The notes under the pieces are model-generated. The model saw only the letters and a list, made by a program, of their open reading frames with translations, had not been told where the DNA came from and ran no database searches. Shown in pieces: positions 1 to 8,052 of a stretch of DNA of 15,604 bases. The DNA is from Porogramme epimiltina (lineage: Eukaryota > Basidiomycota > Agaricomycetes > Polyporales > Polyporaceae), in assembly GCA_900155495.1 (NCBI GenBank), contig FTLJ01000031.1:1-15604 (forward strand). Direction: 5' to 3'. Numbering within the stretch: the first letter of the stretch is position 1; each line of letters starts with the position of its first letter. A program made the translations under genes and the position numbers.

Positions 1-2040
1 GCCTATCAATGCACTCAGCACACCGCACACACCTCGCTGGCCTCGATTCCGCAGTTGCCAGTCCTATGTCCAGCACTCTGCAGCAACTCCCCCGCACCAC
101 CCGCCTCCTCGCTCACATTGGACCCTCCCCTTCATCTGAAGCGAGCCGCTCTTCGTCACTGTGCTTCCACAGGTCCTCCTATGCCTGCCTCCCTGCCTCT
201 ATCACACACACGCTCCCGCCCATGCGCTGTCTCTTCTCCTTGCCTGCGCATCTCTACCACGACTAGCAAATTTCGCTTCCAACCAACGCCGAACCCAGCC
301 GCCGCGTCGTCTCAAGCATGTGCTACCTACGCGACAACTGATCAAAAGGGGCGGATACTTAGGTGTTGGGCCGCTGGGAATGGATAGGAACTAAGATGGT
401 ACTGGTTGGGGATGGGCTGTTTCGGTATCTCCCTCTCCCGTCCATTTCTCGTCATGCTTAGTGCAGCCTGTCATCGCAGAACGAACTCTACCACGCGTAA
501 TAGCCTCGCGTTCTTCAGAACAAGTAGATGCTCGCGGTATACCCATGATTCTCGTATTTTTAGTTTCGGCGGGCACCGTGCGGTTCTTCGCACCTCTTGC
601 CTCCTGATCGCTTCTACGATCGTTCGATAGAAGTCTTACCCGCCGAAGAGGTTCGATAGGATATCGCAGACTGCCGTCCTTATGGCGTTCAAAGTACGCT
701 CTACGTCGTCTCGCCTGATGATGCTTCTTGCTGACCTCTTCCGTTCGCTACTCTAGAGTCAAGACAACCCTAGCTAACCACTTGAGACCCACTCCGTGCT
801 CCTGCCCCACCTCTACACCCTCATAGCCTCCATCGCGGCTGCATGCACCCCGGCTGAGCAACACCCCCTCCGCGCCCCCCGCTGCGGCCCTCTGTGTACA
901 CTGTCTGCTCACCCTCCCCGCCAGCTTTCCCGCGCCCCTTCCTATACGCGCGGAGCTCCTCGACCGCGTCGTCGCGCCCATCGCGTAGGAGCGGTCTGGA
1001 GTATCCAAGGAAGAATCAAAGGCAGGGAGGGAACGTAGAGCCGTCGTGAGGCCGCGCGCGACTGGGTATAGAAGAGGCGGCCGTGACCGCCCGTCATGGA
1101 TGGGGCGGAGGAGAAGGGCCCGGCGTAGAACAATGGAGCGATGGGGCACGCTGGCAACGGCACGCGAGGGGGTGGATGCGGAGAGGGCTTTGGTTGCATA
1201 GACGTGCGCATGCGCGTCGGGTTGGGAAGCCGCTCCATTGGTGCAGAATGGCCGGGAGGAGCGGATGGCAGGGAGGGATCGGAGTTGGAGCAGGCACTCC
1301 TGGTACGTCGTCCGCGTTGTTGATTCTATGGCGGATGCTGATTGTGATTGTATCGTAGGCACACAAGCTGCCATAGGGCTCCTAGAAACATACTGCTACG
1401 CGTGCTGGCTCCACAAGTGCGTCCGGCGCGCGTGGTCGCTCTGCGGTCGTCACGACAAGCACGACAACAACCACGCTGCGATCGTCCCCTCCCCGCCCTC
1501 GAGTCCAAGGCGCCTCCGCCCTCTCTTCCCAAACGCCACCCTTACTACACGAATTCGACCTAGGAATGACGACACGCGGTGTACATACCCTCAGTTTATA
1601 TGTATGCGGTAGCGATATTATCGCGCGCGCATAGCGCCCTTCCCCACATGCTGAAGCTGTCAGTCTTCGCGCGTGCCTTAGAGGCACGCTGATGCGGGCG
1701 TTGGACGCACTGACACGGGTGCGCGAAACCAGCAGCGGACAGTATACAAGACATTTATAATCGAAGGAGGCTGTACTATTCATACGACATAGATATCTTA
1801 TCATACAATACACGCACGATCACTTCCGCCACTGTTTGCGCAGGTACTACACACAGACGCGAATTCACGGACCACGGTACTCGGCGGGGTGTGTGCGCCG
1901 CATTTGGTGATAGCACTGAAGGCCCTGGAGAAAGGTGCTGGTCAGTGGGGGCTGTGATGCACTATGGCGGGAAGGGAAAATGTCATTACGGACAGATAGA
2001 CTAACTTAAGGCGAGCGGAGCTCAGGCCACAGACCACGCC
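1..2040. other. Intergenic stretch without a supportable gene
   Basis: I see no recognisable gene here. Positions 9-394 carry three overlapping plus-strand frames and 748-1374 a minus-strand frame of 208 codons. All are rich in Ser, Pro, Arg and Ala, as expected for chance frames in GC-rich sequence with few stops, and none shows a family motif. The right end (about 1820-2040) is the 3' flank of the HET gene. A short inverted repeat (TTCGGCGGG at 566-574, its complement at 640-648) is the only structure I noticed. Confidence 0.5.
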
Positions 2041-4555
2041 CTAAGCAGATGTTGGTGCAGCTGCGGAAGGTGCAGCACCGTTGTTCTGTAACATCTGTGC
2101 GAATAGCGCCTTCAGCTGTATAAGCTCAGTTTGCTGGCTCTCGAGGGCTTCGGTCAGGGTGCGTATCTGTGCTTCATATCCATCCATCCGTTCCTCCGTT
2201 TCACGGTCGCGAGCGGCGTTGTTTTCTCTCAGCTGCTGGAGATCGTCGCAGAGGTTGCTCGGGATGATGGCCGCACCGCTAGAGGCACTCAGTCCGGGGG
2301 TAGTTGCACTGTGTGCTTTGTTGGAACCTGCCGGGATTAGATTGGTTATGGACATGTCCTGCAGGTCTTCGGCCAGCGCCTGAACAGATGTCGTCTTGCT
2401 CAGCGAGTGGCCGGCGGTCTGAATAGAATCTGAACAAGTACTAAGGCCGGATTCAAGTTGTTCCATGGGGATAGATGCGGGCTGAGGAGAAGGCAAGGAA
2501 GTGAAGGCGGGCTTGGGACTCAGACCACTGGCATTGGGACCAGGGAGGCCTGCATTCGGGTCCACGTCGAGGCACCGATCCGAAACCCGAACAGGCGGCG
2601 ATAGGAGGCGAATGTTTGCGTTCTTCTGTATCTCTTCGTACCTGCTCCCAGCGAGCTCAAGGCCGAGTACGAGCGTTCGCTCCGGCGCGTGTGTGCAGGG
2701 CGTGAACATGAGACGAATCGTGCGCTCCGCGTCCCCGAACTCGCGCGTGCAGTTGGGCCAGTCCCGGATGTGGTCCTTCGCGCAATCATGCACATATTTT
2801 CCATGGCGTGACAAGCTCCACGTCGCACTGTATTGCTGTTCTGCCCATACCCAGTGGCACGGACGGGCTTCGGTTGACGCTTTTGTGCACGTCCCGAGGA
2901 GGATGCGAATCGACTCTACCAACGACGTGCTCACACACTTAAACATCATGGCGTCCTTTGATTCCGGGTCCCAGGATACCGTCCAGGTGCGGGGAAAGAA
3001 CTCGAGCGCACCCAACGTCTGCATTAGCGTCCGAGGAATCCGGAATGCCGTGGGCGCAACGTCGGGAAGGAACCCTTGCAGGAGATGCGCGCCGTCTCTC
3101 CGTCCGGTCGTGGGCGGGTGGGCGGCGATATAGATATCACGCCAGGTGGCAGCGACGGGCTTTCCGCGGAAGCGCAGGTTGTCGTCGTTGCCGCCGAGGC
3201 AGGCCAGCCTCTTGGCCCAGTACCCGGATCCAGTTAGCTGACGAAATCCCCACGAGACGTAGTAGAGCTTGCGGGATGGGCCCTGAGCCTGGTCGTTCGG
3301 AGGTGGATGGAGGAGGAGTCCGAGGCGTTCACCATTCTTCTGGCATGGGAGGACGGCGATGGTGACCCCATTGACCTCGGCCACTGGAAGGTGACATTTC
3401 ATGCCGTACGGGGTGACCTCAAACGAGGAGACTTCGTCGGGAGCTTGGCTAGGCGGACTGCCCGGGTTAGGCTATGGAAGTATTCATTCGGATATGAGGT
3501 AGGAACGTGTTGCGCATAAGGCACACCGCACATACCTTCTCATCCGGCTCATGTTGGGTATTCGTTGAAGTCGGTGGACCCGCCTGGGAGGGTGTCCACG
3601 GGGATGAGCGCGCGTTCGAGCATCCAATAAACACACTCGGCGAGGGAGCGAATATAAATATAGATGGATAACTCGAGCTGTGGCTCTGGGATTTAGATAG
3701 GGGGGGCTGTTCCCGCCCATCGTCACTGGAGTAGTGGCAGTCACCCCAAGCGAAAAGCGTCGCATCCGTGCTCTGTCTCGCGAGCTCCGCCTGCAGCCGC
3801 TGGAATGCGTATCGACCCTCCCCGTAAAGCGTCGGCATGTTGATGTCGAACAGCCCAAGGAGGCAGTACGCTTCGTCCTCCACCCGCGTCGTCTTGCGTT
3901 CCGCAGCCCAGTTCATGCGCGTCGTCTTGCGTTCCGCAGCCCAGTTCATGCGCGTCGCGATCGACGCGTGCACTCGGAAGTCCCACTCGCGCGTCAGGTA
4001 CTTCTCGTTGATGTCTGTGCACTGCCAGTGGGAGAGAGGGACCCGGAGGTCATATTTCGTCCCGATCGTCTTCCACTCCTTCGAGAAGAAAATGACGAAC
4101 GCCGGTGCGAGGAGCTCTTGCAACGTCCATCCCCGCGAGTGCCATCGCGCCCTCTGGAACTTTGACCCTTCGGCGTACGCATCGTCGTCGTGGGGGACGT
4201 CTTCGAGATAGACGTAGCAGACCTCGGAGAGAGCATACCAGTTGAACATCGAGTTGATCGCCTCTGACAACTCCGTGCTACTCGTCTTGTCTATGCAGCA
4301 CGAGTCGATCCAGATCCATGTGTAGCCATCGTTCTCCGCGATCTCGCAGCACCGGCGTATCTTCTCCCCAACGAGGTCCCGCGGGTTTTTCTTTATGGCC
4401 TTGCACTCCTTGATGATGCCCTGGACGTCCTGGAAGGTCTGCTCGCCTGCGGTGTCCTGGGTCCAAGTGTGTGACAAGATCGCATATCCTCCAGTGACGG
4501 CCGCGCAGTCGGAAAAGTAGTGGAGCTCGGCGCGAGCGGTGCTAAGGACCCACAT
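2041..4555 (-). CDS. HET-domain protein with C-terminal coiled coil
   Basis: HET proteins act in fungal heterokaryon incompatibility and programmed cell death; the partner of this one is unknown. Exon 1 is 4555-3536 and exon 2 is 3471-2041, with a 64-bp phase-0 intron (3472-3535, GTATGT...CATAG), giving 816 residues. The start ATG at 4555 gives the canonical beginning MWVLSTARAELHYF. HET-domain motifs are visible in order: YAILSHTW (24-31), WIWIDSCCID (80-89), a RGWTLQELLAP block (141-151), and then TTRVEDEAYCLLGLFDINMP with LYGEG (222-247). Residues 202-212 (RMNWAAERKTT) are repeated exactly at 213-223. Residues 281-340 are low in complexity and are the least certain part of the model. Residues 364-620 form a central region that I recognise as common in agaricomycete HET proteins but cannot assign. 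About 747-802 is a charged heptad-like coiled coil. The reading frame is intact. HET membership is seen in the sequence; the cell-death role is known only for the family and inferred here. Confidence 0.9.
3885..3950 (-). repeat. Exact 33-bp tandem duplication inside the HET domain
   Basis: The unit at 3885-3917 is repeated without mismatch at 3918-3950, and seven more bases (3951-3957) begin a third copy. Each unit adds 11 residues, RMNWAAERKTT, in frame. The usual family pattern has a single R-M-x-W-A-x-R-K/R-x-T-T-R-x-E-D block, so one copy is extra. The lack of mismatches argues for a recent event or an assembly artefact. Confidence 0.95.
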
Positions 4556-6530
4556 CGTTCCTGCTCTGGGGGCGGCGATAGTCAGGATGCGTGTTGACGG
4601 CCAGGCTATGTTAACTCACTGGGGTGGTGCAAAAAGTTGTCGTATATCCTGCTGGGGCAACTAGGGTGGAAAGATTTGGGTGTAGAGAAGGCCACAGATA
4701 CCAAGATGACGTTAGTGCGAGGGGAGGATCCCTGGTATGGGAGACGAGGAAAGCACCGTCCCTCTAATACTTGGACGGGTAGCTGGGGCGCACGGTGCAC
4801 ACGCGGAAGCAAGACAGTGGACGGCGCGAGGCACAGAAGAGCAATATCGGCCGCTGTGCGGCCCAATCTTCCTAGAACTTTAGAAAAGCGCGATTCCTCA
4901 TGTCCGAAGGGGATGAGCTGATCACTCTTGCACACGCGTCAGCCTGAGCTTGGACGCGACGAGGGTCGTTGTGACAGGATGTGCACCTTCAAAGGTACTT
5001 CTCCTGGTCTGATTCAGCATCATTTCATGAGAACGCAAGAGAGCGTACTTGCGGATACAAAACGCCGATCTCTCCGCGTCTTTCAAACTCTGACGCGGTT
5101 GGAGAAATTTGGTCAGTTATGCTTGCACCGGACAAGTCTTACTGGCACACCGCAGGCAGAGATCGGAGCCATTTCCAAAGGCAACTTTATTACTAGGGGC
5201 GGAGAACGCAAGAGCATACGGCACGCTACGTAGGAATCCATCCCACCGGAGGACTGGTTCCGGACGGGCGGCGGTCGGGACAGGGGACCGGAGGCGATGG
5301 AGACGGGCGGAGGCGAAGAGAGCCCCGGGAGAGGAGCAGCCGGCGAGGGTGTTGGGATCGGGGTCGAGGGCGGATGACCCTCGTTGGCTGGCTTCTCGAG
5401 GTAGACGGGCGCATATACAGTAGCTGAAGACTCAAGAGCGTCTTGGGCTAAGGGCTGACGTTGACGACGCTGCTGAGGAAGGAGGTGAGAATGACGCCAC
5501 GTGGATGACACGCGCGCGGCGGCCCGGGAGTCGACCGCAGCCTTGGCGCCCGTGCCCGTTTTGTCCTCGGACGTCCGATTCCTCCTCGTCTCTCAGGTCG
5601 CTGCGGCCGTGCCTCCACCCAGTCTGCTGGCTACGACTCCCGTCGGTGTCCCCCGTATGGCGCACCAACAGCAATGATTCTCAAGCGCTCTGATCGTCGC
5701 CCTGATTGCTCCAGTCCCACGCAATAACGCTTTTCGCCACATGGCTACCAGTGAGTGTCTGTATATCCCAACCCACATGCGCTCCTCATCCCCCGCCGCT
5801 GGGCTTACCAGATGCCGCCCCTGGCACACACCCTACCCCACCGTCCTCGATGCTCCGCGGCCTTGGGTTCCTCCAGTTCTGCACCCACTCCCGTTTTGTT
5901 GCTCCGCCACGATTCCCTTGCTTGTCCATCTCAACGTCAACCACAGGACCGCGTATCTAAAGCATGAAATGCCGGAGGGGCCAGACGCAGACAGAATAGA
6001 GAGTCATATGGTGCGCGGTGTAGGGGCAATGTTCTCGGGTACGTCTTCCTCCACTGTGTTCACTTCTTCCCCGCGTTCACAGTGTGATCCTTGTCGCAGC
6101 CTTCACCCATCCATGTCTGCGCGCGCAGCTTGAAGTCCTCTGACGTGCATACAGGGCGGTATTTCCGCCGCGCTCCTCACCACACACAGTGGACACGCTG
6201 CCTCGCGTAGGTACGTCGCCCTCCTCTTGACCCCTTCTGCCCCTGGTCTCAACGCGCCTCGTCCCGCGCCTTGGCCCTTAGTATCCACCAAGATTACGAT
6301 TCTAACTGCTTGCGCATGCCCAAGCGTACGCTCGCGCGGTGCGTTGAGGCGAAATCTTCGCTCATTGGCATCCCGTACTCGCGCTCTCCACTGACACCGC
6401 CATTACAGCACGATTTTGGCGGATGGGCGTTCTCCTCCGATGGAGTTCAGCGTAGGGTGTGAGAGTACCTGCTGGAGCCTTGGTCACAACTGGCGAATCT
6501 GTGTAGATGTGAGTGTAAATTATCGATTGA
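4556..6530. other. Upstream flank of the HET gene and unresolved DNA
   Basis: 4556 to about 5100 is the 5' flank of the minus-strand HET gene; frames there on both strands show no family motif. 5113-5592 holds a minus-strand open frame, listed separately. Between 5700 and 6300 the plus strand has splice-like pieces. One example is a GTGAGT donor near 5752 followed by a TTACCAG acceptor near 5812. Another is a charged stretch near 5965-6040 ending in HMVRGVGAMFSG before a GTACGT donor. I could not join them into a continuous product, so they may be relics or chance. Confidence 0.4.
5113..5592 (-). CDS. Serine/proline-rich open frame, possible terminal exon
   Basis: The minus strand is open without a stop from 5592 down to the stop at 5113 (about 159 codons), but no ATG is near its beginning, so it would need an upstream exon. 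The product starts with a basic patch (RRNRTSEDKTGTGAK), then has a Gln/Arg-rich stretch, a long Pro/Ser-rich segment (PSTPIPTPSPAAPLPG) and a short hydrophobic end. A basic patch followed by a Ser/Pro-rich region resembles the cytoplasmic tails of fungal single-pass membrane proteins, but I found no convincing upstream membrane segment. It may be chance. Confidence 0.2.
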   Translation of the reverse strand, partial: ETRRNRTSEDKTGTGAKAAVDSRAAARVSSTWRHSHLLPQQRRQRQPLAQDALESSATVYAPVYLEKPANEGHPPSTPIPTPSPAAPLPGLSSPPPVSIASGPLSRPPPVRNQSSGGMDSYVACRMLLRSPPLVIKLPLEMAPISACGVPVRLVRCKHN

Positions 6531-6869
6531 ATGACCCCGGTCGAATTCATGTTGACTCCGATTTCTGTAGCTGTTTCCGAGGACGGCGTGTATAGAGTCA
6601 TGCTCGAGGGCTTGACCGTTTCAGCACAGAGAAAGAATACAGTACGCCACGATTCTCGCTCTGTTCACTCGCAGTTGCGTCAACTGATTACGAACAAAGT
6701 TACGGACATAAGCAAGCTACCACGCTCCCGTCGATTATTCAAGCAGGCGCGTTCGAACACGAATGTATTGCACCGCATGTACGAGCAGTTTGGCAGTGAT
6801 ATCACACAACACGTCGCGTCATATGCAATGGCCCCGAGTGAGGATACGGGGATCGTGATGTACCTCTGA
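6531..6869 (+). CDS. Small hypothetical protein, 112 codons
   Basis: The frame opens with ATG at 6531 and stops at 6869. I recognise no family. The predicted product begins MTPVEFMLTPISVAVSEDG and ends TGIVMYL. It contains a basic middle (residues about 60-75, with RSRRLFKQAR) and no signal peptide or membrane segment. This stretch is less GC-rich than its surroundings, so a frame of this length is somewhat less expected by chance. Against it, the minus strand is also open over 6680-7150 and the frame ends only 41 bp before a decayed repeat, so it may be a fragment of a mobile element. Confidence 0.22.
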   Translation: MTPVEFMLTPISVAVSEDGVYRVMLEGLTVSAQRKNTVRHDSRSVHSQLRQLITNKVTDISKLPRSRRLFKQARSNTNVLHRMYEQFGSDITQHVASYAMAPSEDTGIVMYL

Positions 6870-6910
6870 TGTCGATTCTCTTGGGATGTAATGTATTGAC
6901 GGCGATATAC

Positions 6911-7001
6911 CAGCTGATGTTGTAGGAATATTATAATATGAGCAGATTCATTAGCCTCCCCCGTTTTACAATATGAATGGGTAGATTCTGTATTATAATA
7001 C
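6911..7001 (+). repeat. Decayed copy A of a dispersed ~90-bp repeat
   Basis: This segment matches 15515-15604 in the same orientation. The first 20 bases (6911-6930) match at 19 positions. Bases 6960-7000 match 15563-15603 at 35 of 41 positions, and five of the six differences are transitions, with copy A holding A or T every time. The middle is poorly conserved. Copy A carries two 12-bp palindromes sharing TATTATAATA, at 6928-6939 and 6990-7001, which bracket its inner part. This may be the end of a DNA transposon or a MITE-like element; I cannot name the family. Confidence 0.7.
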
Positions 7002-7085
7002 ATGCCCCCGGCCCCTCCGAGAGCCCGCCGGTTCCTCTCGTCGGCACGTCGGCACCCTGCCATATGCGGCAGGCAGCTCGGCTCT

Positions 7086-7119
7086 GCCACCGGGACAGCG
7101 GGGGCAGCAGCCCGGTGGC
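7086..7119. repeat. Perfect 9-bp inverted repeat
   Basis: GCCACCGGG at 7086-7094 is followed after 16 bases by its exact complement CCCGGTGGC at 7111-7119. A smaller inverted pair (TGCC/GGCA) lies just upstream near 7057-7072. In GC-rich sequence such pairs also arise by chance, so a role is not claimed. Confidence 0.5.
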
Positions 7120-7449
7120 GCCAGATCAGGTAGGTAGCGCTCGCGTCCACCGGATTAGGTCCCCAGCGCCTGCACCTGCCAGATTAGGGCGCGGGAGAGC
7201 TTAGTCACGATCTGGGCGCCTCGACACATCCCTGTTGGGGGCAGGGGATAGATGACGTAGGCGATTGCCCTATTGGGGCTTGGATGACAAATGACTGGCT
7301 GCTGTATCGGGTGATGACGTCATACCTATAGTTGCAATGTGCTGCGGCTTTTTCAACGCAGTAGCGTGAATCGAAGCTCGCGCACGCGCGTAGTATCCTC
7401 CACGGAAGCAATGTGCGCGTGATCGTGTTGTGCTCGTGACCGTGTCGCT

Positions 7450-7491
7450 AGAATAACGAGAATTACGAGAAGAATAACGAGAATTACGAGA
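7450..7491 (+). repeat. Two exact 21-bp tandem units
   Basis: The unit at 7450-7470 is repeated exactly at 7471-7491. Each unit holds two related sub-motifs (GAATAACGA and GAATTACGA), so the array looks like four degenerate copies of about 10 bp. It lies in non-coding DNA. Confidence 0.9.
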
Positions 7492-8052
7492 AATAGGCGC
7501 TCTGTGGCGACAGGTCAGACGGGCCTATCCCGCCGTAGACAGCAATAGAAGTACTAAGAACATGTGGAATAGTGACATGTTGTACCTACGACTTGCGCTT
7601 TCGCGCTCCTCTTGCGTGGTGGCGCGGGGTGATGCTTATCCCTGCGTCAAAGGCTGAGCGCATGTCATATGTATGATTTGTCATACAAGTGACCGTGTAG
7701 GCGCTCGTCCGACGGCGAGCGAACCCGTTCGTTTCGACGGGTGGGGGTCGTAATAGTACAAAAACGTGCTGTAGGAGTGCTTTAGAGGGGGATACATAAA
7801 TTAGAATGAGAGACAGGAAGGATGAGTTCGGATTTCATGAAGAGACAGCTCGCGAGCGCTAAGCGGTGTGACGTGTGCGGACGAGGAGCGCGACAAGGCA
7901 TCCCGCCACGTCAATCTCGCAGAAGCGATTTTATTAGGTATCAGATACATTGTTTACATGCAGTAGATGAATAGTTAGATGTTAGTAAAGCCACACGCGC
8001 CCTCATACCTCCTGCTGAGCGTGTGACGAGACTACCCATCTCGAACTGCACG

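Larger units (their letters stand above)
7002..8052. other. Non-coding spacer with hairpin and tandem duplication
   Basis: No frame here looks like a gene. The left part (7003-7200) is very GC-rich and hairpin-forming, and 7450-7491 is a tandem duplication; both are listed separately. The sequence between about 7500 and 8052 is unremarkable and forms the 3' flank of the long minus-strand gene that ends at 8053. Confidence 0.5.

Noticed and set aside
9..394. Three overlapping plus-strand frames
   Set aside because: All three frames are nearly stop-free in GC-rich sequence and none resembles a known protein.
748..1374. Minus-strand frame of 208 codons
   Set aside because: Long for chance, but its composition is Arg/Ser/Ala/Pro-rich throughout, with overlapping open frames on the plus strand, no motif and no splice partner.
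2501..3133. Plus-strand frame of 210 codons
   Set aside because: Shadow of HET exon 2, which has clear family support on the minus strand.
5960..6045. Possible cytochrome P450 I-helix relic (HMVRGVGAMFSG before a GTACGT donor)
   Set aside because: The expected DTT-type motif does not follow after any of the acceptors tried, and neither an upstream nor a downstream P450 part, including the heme-binding motif, was found.
6680..7150. Minus-strand frame of 156 codons
   Set aside because: It runs through repeat copy A and into GC-rich hairpin DNA, has no motif and overlaps another frame.
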